Shown here piece after piece: positions 43,416-52,748 of a stretch of DNA of 64,000 nucleotides. The DNA is from Bryobacteraceae bacterium (lineage in GTDB: Bacteria > Acidobacteriota > Terriglobia > Bryobacterales > Bryobacteraceae): NCBI GenBank assembly GCA_029975915.1, contig JARKOC010000158.1, positions 62,001 through 126,000 of the forward strand, in the 5' to 3' direction. How positions within the stretch are numbered: position 1 is the stretch's first letter; each line of letters opens with the position of its first letter. The translations under genes were made by a program, and so were the position numbers. Under the pieces are notes generated by a model, which did no database searches, was not told the origin of the DNA, and was given only the letters and a program-made list of their open reading frames with translations.

Positions 43416-44687
43416 TCACTTGCCCGGGACTGGCTGGTCGTTCACGACACCGGGATAGTCGCGGCCTTGGCGGTATGCGGCTTCTCCTTTGCCAGTGACC
43501 GTGAACAGTTTGACCTGGTGCGGCAGAAGGCGGGTCACGAACCAGCCTCCGCTCACATCTGCCCGCTCGTTGCCATAGAGTTGCCGTAGCGAGCGCCCGT
43601 TCAACTCGGGCAAGCCTGTCACTTCCACATCGAAGTGGGGTTTTTCGTCCTCGTTGACCAGGGCGACGAGCCAGTCGTTACCAGATCGCCGGACCGTCAG
43701 ACTGATGCCTCGCTCACCCTTGACGGGCGTGATTTTCGCCACTTTGTGGCTTGGTTCGAGCAGGAATGGTTCAACAGCGGCCAGTTCGCTGGCCATTGCA
43801 TACAGTGAATGACGGAATCCGTCAGGGATGGGACCGGACTTCCGGCCGCCAAGCGATACATTCATGCCCCAATAAAGTACCCCGCTGGCTCCGTGGGTAA
43901 TCGAGGTCCAGGCCATCCAGCGGGTCTCGCGGAAGGAGGGATATGCGATGCCCTCTTTGCGCTCGGGCATGATCTCGCGCCAGGCGAAGCCCTGGAGAAC
44001 CATCCAGATTGGACGGCCGAGCCCGATACGAACAAATCGATCCGTGGAATCGGGTACCCGTCCCAGGTTGCGCGAATGGCCGTGGACCGGGTAATCGTCG
44101 CAGCCGGTGATATCTATCGATTCAATGAGGCGGCGGATGAGCTTCATGTCGCTGGGCGCGGCCTCATTCAGCCAGATTGGATGCCGGTTATTGTCCAGTT
44201 CCCGGACATACGCGGCGCCTTCGCGGAACTTGTCGATGGCGTCTTCAGCGCGCTGATAGGCATCGTCGAGAGCGCCGGGGTTCGATGTCCACCAGTCAGG
44301 CGCCGACTCGAGGAAGTTGATGCCCTTGAGCAGAGGTTCTTTCTGGGTGAGGTTCCAAACGATCTCGTCAGGCGCTTCCCAGACTAGCACGGCCGGATGG
44401 TCCTTCAGGGCGTCCACACGTTCTCTCAGCTTGGGGTCGCGGCCAAGGTGCATTGGCAGTGGCGCCCAGGCGCGCGCGCCCCCCGCGGCGACGCGGTCCA
44501 GGCAGGGCCTGCTGTGACAGACGAACAGGTTGAATCCCGCCTGAACCATGGCCTTCAGCTCTGCATCTGACTCCGGAACTTCATAGCTTCCGCGAGGGAA
44601 AAATTGCGGGAGCTTCTGGGCAGTAAGGTCAGGAAACGCCAGCCCAAGCAGAACGGTGAGAACGATGCGTGATATGAACCCAAACAT
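43416..44687 (-). CDS. Secreted TIM-barrel glycosidase-like protein
   Basis: 423 residues; GAGGAAT precedes the ATG. Signal peptide (ISRIVLTVLLGLAFPDLTA). The sequence then follows a (beta/alpha)8 pattern with AGFNLFVCHS, AVLVWEAPDEIVWN (a glutamate at the end of a beta strand, candidate acid/base), GCDDYPVHGH and WMAWTSITHGASGVLYWG. The C-terminal ~90 residues look like a beta-sandwich (WLVALVNEDEKPHFDVEVT). This is the layout of clan GH-A-like or GHL proteins; the precise family and substrate are unclear. Confidence 0.8.
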   Translation of the reverse strand: MFGFISRIVLTVLLGLAFPDLTAQKLPQFFPRGSYEVPESDAELKAMVQAGFNLFVCHSRPCLDRVAAGGARAWAPLPMHLGRDPKLRERVDALKDHPAVLVWEAPDEIVWNLTQKEPLLKGINFLESAPDWWTSNPGALDDAYQRAEDAIDKFREGAAYVRELDNNRHPIWLNEAAPSDMKLIRRLIESIDITGCDDYPVHGHSRNLGRVPDSTDRFVRIGLGRPIWMVLQGFAWREIMPERKEGIAYPSFRETRWMAWTSITHGASGVLYWGMNVSLGGRKSGPIPDGFRHSLYAMASELAAVEPFLLEPSHKVAKITPVKGERGISLTVRRSGNDWLVALVNEDEKPHFDVEVTGLPELNGRSLRQLYGNERADVSGGWFVTRLLPHQVKLFTVTGKGEAAYRQGRDYPGVVNDQPVPGK

Positions 44688-45047
44688 CGCGAGATTCCTC
44701 CAATTGAAACTTCAGTCTGGGGCAAGTATACAGGAAGGCACTGGCCGTGAATTGACGTTGCCCAGGCGAAGCTCCCCAACCGCGAGTCCCTGGCTTCAAC
44801 GCCTCCGTGGGTTGGGCCTGCGTCCGGATCGCCAACCTTTTCGGAATGGTCGTGCAGCCGCATCCATCCGGAATGACGACACCTCATTTACTGCCGGGAG
44901 GCCGAAACCCTTCTTCTCCACGATCGGAAGCCGAAGAGTGCCGCTGTCTGGCCGCAAGAGGGCCGTCCTGCACCTCTCATCTACGAGCCTTTCCGCTCCG
45001 CTTCGAACGAACCCTGGATGCCCCAGCATTGGGATAATAAAAGCCTC
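44688..45047 (+). other. 360-base gap between divergent genes, no gene recognised
   Basis: It carries the promoter regions of the glycosidase-like gene and the OCD-family gene. GATAAT at 45033-45038 ends nine bases before the next start and could be a -10 element. Frames crossing this stretch give sequences without domain signals. Confidence 0.5.
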
Positions 45048-45986
45048 ATGCTGCATCTGCGAGAAGAAGAAGTCCGGCAACTCCTGCCGATGAAGGAAGC
45101 CATAGAAGCGGTTGTGGAGGCTTTTCGGGCTCTGGCATCCGGGGAGGCGTCCAACCAGCCTCGGCGGCGGCTGTTCCTGCCCACCGGCAGCGTTTTGCAC
45201 CAGATGTCGGGCTGGTTCCGGGGCTACTACGGACTAAAAGTCTATGCCGCCAATGTGAAGAAAGGTGCGCTGTCCTTTCATGTCCTGCTTTACGATGCCG
45301 CGGCCGCACAACCGCTGGCACTGATCGAAGCCAACGCGCTGGGCCAGATCCGGACCGGGGCCGCCACGGGTGTGGCCACGGATCTGCTTGCCCTGGATGG
45401 TCCGGTGGTCGCCGGCATGATCGGCACGGGTTTTCAGGCCTGGACACAACTGGAAGCGGTCGCAGCCGTCAGGCCAATCACCGAAGCCCGCGTCTGGAGC
45501 CGTTCCGCGGAGAAGCGTCAACGATTCGCCGAGCGGGCTGCGGCGGCGTTTCATTTCCAGGTCACCGCTCCAGAAACGGCCGAAGATGCGATTCGTGGCG
45601 CGAATGTCGTGATCACAGCCACATACGCGAAGGAGCCTGTCATCGACGACGGTTGGATTGCCCCGGACACCCTGGTCAACGCTGCCGGCTCGAATCAGGC
45701 GAACCGGCGTGAAATACCCGCTGAGTTGGTCCGAAGGGCTGCGTTGATTGCCGTGGATTCGATCGAACAGGCTCGTGACGAGGCCGGCGACCTGCTGCTG
45801 GCGGTTCCGGAATCAGAATGGCCCTCGCTGCCTCTTGTTGAGTTGAAGGACCTGATTGGCGGCGGTGCGGCTCCGCGCGGCGGAGTTACTATATTTGAAT
45901 CGCTTGGGCTTGGCGTGGAAGATATCGCGGTTGCGGCGAGAGTCTACGAGCGGGCGAAGGAGGCGGGAGCAGGCGCCAGGATCTGA
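45048..45986 (+). CDS. Ornithine cyclodeaminase / mu-crystallin family protein
   Basis: 312 residues from ATG 45048; an upstream in-frame ATG at 45018 adds ten residues unlike the family start. The Rossmann motif is MIGTGFQAWTQLEAV (GxGxQA-like), preceded by the IRTGAATGVATDLLA substrate loop and followed by ADVVI-like ANVVITATYAKEPVIDD and VNAAGSNQANRREIP. The family includes ornithine cyclodeaminase, alanine dehydrogenase, ketimine reductase and NAD(P)-dependent amino-acid enzymes; the substrate cannot be told. It converges with a small zinc-ribbon gene with no space between. Confidence 0.88.
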   Translation: MLHLREEEVRQLLPMKEAIEAVVEAFRALASGEASNQPRRRLFLPTGSVLHQMSGWFRGYYGLKVYAANVKKGALSFHVLLYDAAAAQPLALIEANALGQIRTGAATGVATDLLALDGPVVAGMIGTGFQAWTQLEAVAAVRPITEARVWSRSAEKRQRFAERAAAAFHFQVTAPETAEDAIRGANVVITATYAKEPVIDDGWIAPDTLVNAAGSNQANRREIPAELVRRAALIAVDSIEQARDEAGDLLLAVPESEWPSLPLVELKDLIGGGAAPRGGVTIFESLGLGVEDIAVAARVYERAKEAGAGARI

Positions 45987-46193
45987 CTACTCTTGCATGG
46001 CGCCTTGAGTGTCCGATTCGCGCCAGGCGCTGATCTTGAGCCTCCGGCACACCCAGCACAGCTCCTCGGTGGAAAAGGGCGCGACCGGATCGCCGCACAC
46101 CACGCACTTTAATTCCCTGCCAGCCGGCTTCCGTACGGCCGCCTTGCGCCCCTGCGCCGGGCTTTGAGCCTTGGATGTGAGTTTGCGCGGCAT
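45987..46193 (-). CDS. Small zinc-ribbon protein
   Basis: 68 residues from ATG 46193, with GAGGG and AGGAAAG in the preceding 17 bases. A basic N-terminal half ([20 protein letters not shown]) is followed by two CxxC knuckles: [25 protein letters not shown] (ligands in CVVC and CWVC). Rubredoxin-like/treble-clef geometry, likely zinc. Possibly nucleic-acid binding because of the charge; no function is known. It sits 68 bases after the RND pump start region's downstream end and ends flush with the convergent OCD-family gene. Confidence 0.72.
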   Translation of the reverse strand: MPRKLTSKAQSPAQGRKAAVRKPAGRELKCVVCGDPVAPFSTEELCWVCRRLKISAWRESDTQGAMQE

Positions 46194-46261
46194 CTTTCCT
46201 ACCCTCAGTTCATCACATTGAACCGGCGGATCGCAATGGCCGCGCGCCACTCAAGCTGTCG

Positions 46262-49200
46262 TCAATCACCGGTAGCGGCGGCTTCCGCGGGATGGCGGCG
46301 CCGGCTGAACCAAGCCCGGACATCTTCAAGATAGGAGTAGCCAACCGGAACCACGAGCAGCGTCAGCAAAAGGCAAAGCGTTTGTCCGCCGATGATGGTG
46401 ACCGCGATGGCCGACCTCGTCGCAGCTCCGGTGCCGATGGCGACAGCGGTTGGGATCAGGCCGGCGATGATGGAAAACGTCGTCATCAGAATGGGCCGCA
46501 ACCGGATCCGGTTAGCTTCCATGATGGCCTCCCGCAGCGGCATTCCTTCGGCTAGCAGCCGGTTCATGCAGTCGATCTGCAGAATCCCGTTCTTTTTCAC
46601 GATGCCTAGCAGCAGCAGCACGCCCAGCGCGCTGAAAAGGTTCAGCGTACGGCCAGTAATCTGGAGCGAAAGCAGGGCGAAGGGAATCGAAAGCGGCAAC
46701 GTCAGCAGAATGATGAATGGGTGCGTGAGGCTTTCAAACTGCGCTGCAAGCACCATGTACATGAAAATCGACGCCAGGCCGATGGCCAACAGCATATTGA
46801 TGGTCGTCTCTTCCAGGATTTTCACCTGGCCGGAGAACAGGAGGCGGTAGCCGGCAGGCAAGTCGAGCTTGTCCACTTCCTGCTGGGTGGCGGCCGCCGC
46901 CGCGTCCAGCGAATAGCCGGTGGCAACGTTGCCATAGAAGCCGATGCTGTATTGACGCGATGTCCGGTCGATACGCGAAGGACCCGCTCCCCGTTCGATC
47001 TTGGCAATCGAGTCCAGGCGTATCAGTCCAAGCCGGGCGGAAGGAACCAGCAGACGGCTCAGGACATCCTGGCTGTCGCGTTGGCCTTCCATCAGCCTCA
47101 TAGTGACCGGATACTGCTCGCCTTCATCCTTGAAGGTAGAGATCTCGTCGTCGCCAGACATCATCAGCCGCACGGCGCTGGCGACATCGCTCACCCTGAC
47201 GCCCAAATCGCTCGCCAGTTGCCGGTCGATCTTCACCTGAAGCTCCGGATTGGCGAAGTTCAGGTTGGCGCGGATATCGGCCACCTCGGGCCGCGTCATG
47301 AGATTGCCGACAACCTCCCTGGCGATGGGGAAAAGCCTTTGCAGGTCAGGTCCGAGCAGTGAAGCCCGGATGGGTGAGAAGGTGTCTCGTCCGCCCAGCA
47401 CGTTAGGAAAGCGAAGGCCTGGCCGCGTGTATGCGTATTCGGGAACCAGGATGGCTCTTACCTTCGTGGCGATTTCGTTCAGCGATCCGCGCTCGTTGGG
47501 CGGCGCCAGCAGGATTGTGATTTGCGCCTGAGCCACGCGGCTCATCATGTGGCTCGACGAGGGAACCACCGCGATCACGCCGGGGACTTTTTCGATCTTC
47601 CGCGCCACTTCAAGCGTTACCTTTTCAGTCGCGTCCAGCGAAGATCCCTCGGGCATTTCCAGTGACAGGCCGAGTTCGGACTGGTCTTCCTGAGGCATCC
47701 AGTCGCGGCCAATCGTCCTGTAAAGTGGCACTGTTGAGGCGAACGTAACCGCGCAAATCAGCACGATCACCCAACGGTGGTCGAGCGACCAGCCCAGCAG
47801 TTTCAGGTATCCCCGTTCGAGTGACGTTGATTTATGGCCGTGGTGCTGCGACTTCCCGTTGGACTTTCTCTTCAGAACGCGGGCACTGAGCGTTGGCGTC
47901 AAGGTGAACGCCACCAGCATCGACACCATGATCGACACCGCCATCGTCCATCCAAACTGATTCAGATACCGCTTCGCGTAGCCGGAAGTGAAGGCGATGG
48001 GCACAAAGATGATGACCAGCGAAATTGTCGTGGCGACGACAGCGAGCGAAATCTCTTTTGTCGCGTCAATGGCGGCCTGCAACGGGTTCAGATCGGGCTT
48101 CTCTTCCAGCCACCGGTAGATGTTCTCGAGAACAATGATCGCGTCGTCAATGACGATTCCCACGGCTAGGGTGAGCGCCAGCAGCGTCATCGCATTCAGC
48201 GAGTAATCGAGCATCCTCATCACCGTGAAGGTGGTGATGATCGAAGTCGGAATGGCGATGGAACTGATGAGCACCGTACGCCAGTCGCGGATGAAGAACC
48301 AGATGATGAGCGAGGCCAGCAGCGAGCCCAGGACAAGGTGTTCCTCGAGGCTCTCAACGGACTTCTTGATATAAGTGGCGGTTTCAGTCACAACGTTGAG
48401 CTTGAGTCCGCCGGGCAGCGTCGAATTGATTTCGGCGAGTTTGGCCTGGACGGCGTCGACCACCTGGACGGTATTCGTCCCCATCTGGCGCTGCACCGAG
48501 ATCATCACGGCAGGTTCGCCTTTGTAGTAGGCGAAGTTACGGCGTTCGGCCATGCCGTCCTCGGCGTAGCCAACATCGCGCAACCGGATCGGCGAGCCTC
48601 CAACGTTCTTGATGATGATGTTGTTGAATTGTTCGATCGTTTCGACGCGTCCCATCGTCCGGACGCCAACTTCCGAGGGACCGGTAACGATTCTTCCCCC
48701 AGGCGACTCCACGTTCTCAGCACGAACGGCCCGCTCAACCTCTTGCGCTGTCAGGTTGTAGGCGTTCAACTTGTTGATGTCCATCATCAAGTTCACCTGT
48801 CGCAGCCGCCCGCCTGAAATGCTGACCTGGGCGACGCCATTCACCGTTTCCAGCGCTCGCCTGATCACCTTGTCCGCAACCTCGGTGATCTCACGCACCG
48901 GCCGCGTGCCGCTGAGTGCCAGCGTAATCACCGGATCCGAGTCCGGGTCGGACTTCCGGACGGTCGGCGGACGAGCACTTTCGGGGAGCATGCGCTGCGC
49001 TCCCGCAACCTTTTCGCGCACCTCCTCGACCGCTTCCGAAATGTCTTTCTCGAGGTTGAAGGTGACGACGATGAAGCCGCTTCCCTCGCTGGCGATCGCC
49101 CTTAATTCGTCGATGCCGCTGACAGCGGAAACCGCCTCTTCAAGCGGCATGGTCATCTGCGAAACGATCTCCTCGGGGCTTGCGCCCGGCAGGATGAAGT

Positions 49201-49342
49201 TCACGTAGACCGTGGCCGGATCGGTGCGTGGAAAGAGGTCCACTCCCAGGTCGAGGAAACTGAAGACGCCCATCACCACCAGGAACATGATGAGCATGAA
49301 TGCGAAGACGGGCCGCTGAACGCAGATTTCAGATAATCGCAA
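46262..49342 (-). CDS. RND-family efflux permease (HAE1/AcrB-like)
   Basis: 1026 residues if translation starts at TTG 49342, which has GGAAGG nine bases upstream and gives LRLSEICVQRPVFAFML, the standard opening; a longer frame from 49384 lacks a good site. Twelve helices with two large periplasmic loops. The proton-relay region is VGIVIDDAIIVLENIYR in helix 4, with the paired EKPDLNPLQAAIDATKEI loop; the C-terminal half has GVLLLLGIVKKNGILQID. Exports drugs or lipophilic compounds with an adaptor and outer-membrane channel, neither of which is adjacent. Confidence 0.94.
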   Translation of the reverse strand: MRLSEICVQRPVFAFMLIMFLVVMGVFSFLDLGVDLFPRTDPATVYVNFILPGASPEEIVSQMTMPLEEAVSAVSGIDELRAIASEGSGFIVVTFNLEKDISEAVEEVREKVAGAQRMLPESARPPTVRKSDPDSDPVITLALSGTRPVREITEVADKVIRRALETVNGVAQVSISGGRLRQVNLMMDINKLNAYNLTAQEVERAVRAENVESPGGRIVTGPSEVGVRTMGRVETIEQFNNIIIKNVGGSPIRLRDVGYAEDGMAERRNFAYYKGEPAVMISVQRQMGTNTVQVVDAVQAKLAEINSTLPGGLKLNVVTETATYIKKSVESLEEHLVLGSLLASLIIWFFIRDWRTVLISSIAIPTSIITTFTVMRMLDYSLNAMTLLALTLAVGIVIDDAIIVLENIYRWLEEKPDLNPLQAAIDATKEISLAVVATTISLVIIFVPIAFTSGYAKRYLNQFGWTMAVSIMVSMLVAFTLTPTLSARVLKRKSNGKSQHHGHKSTSLERGYLKLLGWSLDHRWVIVLICAVTFASTVPLYRTIGRDWMPQEDQSELGLSLEMPEGSSLDATEKVTLEVARKIEKVPGVIAVVPSSSHMMSRVAQAQITILLAPPNERGSLNEIATKVRAILVPEYAYTRPGLRFPNVLGGRDTFSPIRASLLGPDLQRLFPIAREVVGNLMTRPEVADIRANLNFANPELQVKIDRQLASDLGVRVSDVASAVRLMMSGDDEISTFKDEGEQYPVTMRLMEGQRDSQDVLSRLLVPSARLGLIRLDSIAKIERGAGPSRIDRTSRQYSIGFYGNVATGYSLDAAAAATQQEVDKLDLPAGYRLLFSGQVKILEETTINMLLAIGLASIFMYMVLAAQFESLTHPFIILLTLPLSIPFALLSLQITGRTLNLFSALGVLLLLGIVKKNGILQIDCMNRLLAEGMPLREAIMEANRIRLRPILMTTFSIIAGLIPTAVAIGTGAATRSAIAVTIIGGQTLCLLLTLLVVPVGYSYLEDVRAWFSRRRHPAEAAATGD

Positions 49343-49466
49343 GTCGTGGACCTTCCCGCCCGGTCCAGACACACTCCAGACCAAGCCTTAACTATTAAAG
49401 ATGACTTCAGGTTATCCCAAAGTTACCCTGTCATTCGTCCACGGTAGAATCGTCGGCGGAGCTTCG

Positions 49467-51413
49467 ATGATGCGTACCGCCATTCTCCTCCTGTTTGCCT
49501 TCGCCTGCCATGCCCAAACCAGCCGCATAGCCGGCTGGTGGACGACAGAACCAATCCGCTGGCTCCAGACCAATGTCCGGGAGATGGACGCCACCATCGA
49601 CTCCAGGGCATTTGTAGCCGAGGCGGCGCGAATGCGCGCCACCGTCCTGCACTACAACATGGGCGGAATCTCGGCTAACTACCATTCGAATGTCGAGTTT
49701 CATCTCTCCAGCCGGTTCCTGGCCCCGGGCCGCGACCTGTTTGGCGAAATCCTGCGCGAAGCGCACGCGCGCAAGATCCGCGTCGTGGGCCGGTTCGATT
49801 TCAGTAAGACCCGCAAGGAAGTCTACGACGCGCACCCGGAGTGGTTCTTCAGGAGACCGGATGGTTCGCCCGTGATCTATAACGGATTGCACTCCACCTG
49901 CATCAACGGCGGCTGGTATCAGGAACACGTCTTCAAAATCCTCGACGAAGCCCTGACCCGCTATGACGTGGATGGGTTGTTCTTCAACATGTTCGGAAAC
50001 CAGGAGCGCGACTACTCGGGAGCAGATGTCGGACTGTGCCACTGCGATGCCTGCCAGCGCAAATGGACGCGGGAGAAGGGCCGGCCGCTGCCTTCGAGAC
50101 CCGACGCCGAGTACCGCGCCTGGATCCGCTCCTGCGCCCTAGACGTCGGACGCCGCATCGGTGAACTAATCGCCCGGAAACGCCCCAACGCCGGATATTT
50201 CAACTACATGGAGGAGTTCACCGACGGCATTATGTCGGAGTCCAACACCGCCGTCGACCGGCCCTTGCCGCTCTGGCCATACTCGTCGAGCGATAACGTC
50301 AACCGCGCCCGGAACTCACAACCCGGCAAAGCCTCCATCAACCTCTGCATGCAGTTTGTCGACTACGCGTGGCGGTTCGCCACCGTCCCGGCTCGGGAGA
50401 TCGCCCTCCGGCTCTGGCAGAACATCGCTCACGGCGGCGCGCTTGCCTTCGCTATCAATTCGACCTTCGACCAGCCGGACCGCCAGGCGCTGGAGACGGC
50501 CCGTCCGATCTTTGAATTCGCGGCCAAACACGAGCGGCACTATACGGGACAGCAGAGCGCCGCGCGCGTCATCCTGCTGGAGCAAGGCGATGCGGCGAAT
50601 TACCGCGGGTTCTTCCGGCTGCTGTCAGAGGAGCATATTCCCTTCGCCGTCTCGACCAACCTCGATTGGATCGGCAAGCGCGAAGTCGACCTGGTCATCG
50701 CCGCACGGCCATCGACCGAGATGAGCCGGATTGTCGAGAGGGGGATCCCACTTCTGGTGGCTTCCGATCAGGCTCCGCCGGGGATTACGTCAAACGTAGT
50801 GAAACACTGGGATCGGACCCAAGGCTACATCCGGGTTCGCGATCCCAAGCGATTCCCCTCTCTAAGCTTGGCCTCTCTCCTTATGCTCGACGGGCCATTC
50901 GCCGAGACAACTCCAGCACCAGAATCCCCGCTCACCCTGGTTCCTCCGTCGATGTTCGGGCCCCCCGAATACATCCACGCCGACCTGAAGGACACCGGCA
51001 TCCCAGCATATGTCGAATTCGCAGGCGGCAAAGCGGTCTGGCTGCCGTGGAACCTTGGCGCTCTCTACTACCGCCACTCGCTACCTGCACACGCTGGGTT
51101 GTTCCGCGATTTGGTGGACAGGCTGTTAGGCGGGCATCGTCAGATTCGAACGAATGCCCACCCGCTGGTCGAAGCCGTCTGGATGAAACAAGGCGCCAAG
51201 CGCCAGCTTCATTTGATCAACCTGGCAGGCCACTCGCAGACCGGCTACTTCCAACCGCCGCCGTTTACCGGACTGGTTTTCGATGTCGACGGAGAATACA
51301 CGTCCGCAAGAGGCGTGCGATATGGCGCCGGTCTGAAAGTGGCGCGCACTGGGGGACGCACGCGGTTCACTCTGCCGCGGCTGGAAGACTACGAACTGAT
51401 CACCCTCGAATAG
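49467..51413 (+). CDS. Secreted glycosyl-hydrolase-like protein (GHL6/alpha-amylase-barrel type)
   Basis: 648 residues from ATG 49467 (or the adjacent ATG 49470) after GGCGGA. Signal peptide (MRTAILLLFAFACHAQ). Barrel features: ATVLHYNMGGISANYHS, ILREAHARKIRVVGRFDFSK, AHPEWFFRRPDGSPV, YDVDGLFFNMFGNQ and a cysteine pair LCHCDACQRKW that may bind metal. These match the hypothetical glycosyl hydrolase 6 family as I know it. The C-terminal part (from about 380) is a Rossmann-like beta-galactosidase trimerisation-type domain plus a beta domain. Substrate unknown; divergent from the RND gene. Confidence 0.82.
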   Translation: MMRTAILLLFAFACHAQTSRIAGWWTTEPIRWLQTNVREMDATIDSRAFVAEAARMRATVLHYNMGGISANYHSNVEFHLSSRFLAPGRDLFGEILREAHARKIRVVGRFDFSKTRKEVYDAHPEWFFRRPDGSPVIYNGLHSTCINGGWYQEHVFKILDEALTRYDVDGLFFNMFGNQERDYSGADVGLCHCDACQRKWTREKGRPLPSRPDAEYRAWIRSCALDVGRRIGELIARKRPNAGYFNYMEEFTDGIMSESNTAVDRPLPLWPYSSSDNVNRARNSQPGKASINLCMQFVDYAWRFATVPAREIALRLWQNIAHGGALAFAINSTFDQPDRQALETARPIFEFAAKHERHYTGQQSAARVILLEQGDAANYRGFFRLLSEEHIPFAVSTNLDWIGKREVDLVIAARPSTEMSRIVERGIPLLVASDQAPPGITSNVVKHWDRTQGYIRVRDPKRFPSLSLASLLMLDGPFAETTPAPESPLTLVPPSMFGPPEYIHADLKDTGIPAYVEFAGGKAVWLPWNLGALYYRHSLPAHAGLFRDLVDRLLGGHRQIRTNAHPLVEAVWMKQGAKRQLHLINLAGHSQTGYFQPPPFTGLVFDVDGEYTSARGVRYGAGLKVARTGGRTRFTLPRLEDYELITLE

Positions 51414-51450
51414 AGCCCTACCCGCGCTGGTCGTACAATGGGAAGGTTCT

Positions 51451-52383
51451 ATGTCCAACATCGCATTTCTCTTTCCAGGACAGGGTTCCCAGGCCACCGG
51501 CATGGGCAAAGCTCTGGCCGAGGCCTACCCCGCCGCCAAGGCGGTCTTCGAAGAAGCCGACCAGGCCCTGGACTTCCCCATCTCGAAAATGTGCTTCGAG
51601 GGCCCCGACGAGGCGTTGAAACTCACTGAAAATACGCAACCCGCGCTGCTGACGGTCTCCATCGCGGCTTTCACGGTATTGAAGGAACAGGGATTTACAC
51701 CTAGCCACGTGGCTGGCCACAGCCTGGGCGAGTATTCGGCGCTGGTGGCCGCCGGGGCCCTCAAGTTCGCTGATGCGGTTCGGCTTGTCCGGAACCGCGG
51801 TAAGTACATGCAACAGGCCGTGCCGGCTGGCGTGGGCGCCATGGCCGCATGGCTGAAGCCCCCGGCCAGCGAAATCGAGCGGATTCTAGCCGAAGCCGCG
51901 CAGGGAGAGGTGGTCGAGGCGGCCAACTTCAACTCGCCTGACCAGGTTGTCGTGGCGGGCCATGCGGCGGCCGTCGAACGCGCCAACGAACTGGTGAAGG
52001 CCGCCGGCGCCAAGCGAGCCATTCTGCTTCCCGTCAGCGCTCCCTTCCATTGTTCTCTCATGAAGCCGGCCCAGGAGATGCTGAAGGCGGACCTGGATGC
52101 GGCGGAGTTTTCCGACCTCTGGGTGCCGTTGGTCAACAACTGGCAGGCGCGGCTGATTTCGACCGGCGCCGAGGCGCGCGAGGGTCTCTATCAGCAAGTG
52201 CCTAACTCGGTCCGCTGGACCGATTCCATGCTGGCGCTGCGCAAGGCTGGCGTCGAGCGCTTCGTCGAAGTTGGCCAGGGCGCCGTGCTGTGCGGACTGC
52301 TCAAGCAGATCGACCCCTCGGCGAAATCGGCCAAATTCGGTGATCCGGCCGACCTCGACAAGGTCCGCGAACTGCTCGCCTAG
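51451..52383 (+). CDS. fabD: Malonyl-CoA:ACP transacylase
   Basis: 310 residues, the standard FabD size. Motifs: FLFPGQGSQATGMG at the start, nucleophile S91 in AGHSLGEYSAL, the arginine in RLVRNRGKYMQ and the histidine in SAPFHCSLM. GGAAGG lies before the ATG. It loads malonyl groups onto acyl carrier protein in fatty-acid synthesis. Other fab genes (fabH, fabG, acpP), often adjacent, are not here; it stands alone after the glycosidase-like gene, with 37 bases between. Confidence 0.96.
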   Translation: MSNIAFLFPGQGSQATGMGKALAEAYPAAKAVFEEADQALDFPISKMCFEGPDEALKLTENTQPALLTVSIAAFTVLKEQGFTPSHVAGHSLGEYSALVAAGALKFADAVRLVRNRGKYMQQAVPAGVGAMAAWLKPPASEIERILAEAAQGEVVEAANFNSPDQVVVAGHAAAVERANELVKAAGAKRAILLPVSAPFHCSLMKPAQEMLKADLDAAEFSDLWVPLVNNWQARLISTGAEAREGLYQQVPNSVRWTDSMLALRKAGVERFVEVGQGAVLCGLLKQIDPSAKSAKFGDPADLDKVRELLA

Positions 52384-52748
52384 GCCCCCCGGGCGTCTGT
52401 CACTAACCCGCCTGAGTTGAATGATTTGGAGCGGGCCGGGTCCTGGCTTGCCGGGCAGTCGTCTCCCCTTTCCCACGGGGAGGGTAGGTCGTTGAGGTAG
52501 GATCTCCAACAAGTGAGGCAAATAGGTGGGCTTCAGGTGGGAACCGGACTCGTCCCCGCTCCAGTGTCACCATAACCTCCGCCGATCGGGCAAAACCGGC
52601 AAGCGCCTGTAATCGATTGATTCGTTTGATGCGATTCTCTTGTTAGTCCTGTGACCGCCGCTCACGCCAAGGCTCGTAAGGATGTAAAGTAGTCGCTGCG
52701 GCTGCAATAGGTTGCTGCCAGGACCTGATCGGCGGCGTGGAGAATTCA
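52384..52748 (+). other. 365-base gap without a gene
   Basis: A short hairpin CTCCCC/GGGGAG (around 52470-52489) lies about 90 bases after fabD but has no T run. The rest shows no coding signal and should contain the promoter of the next gene. Confidence 0.5.
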
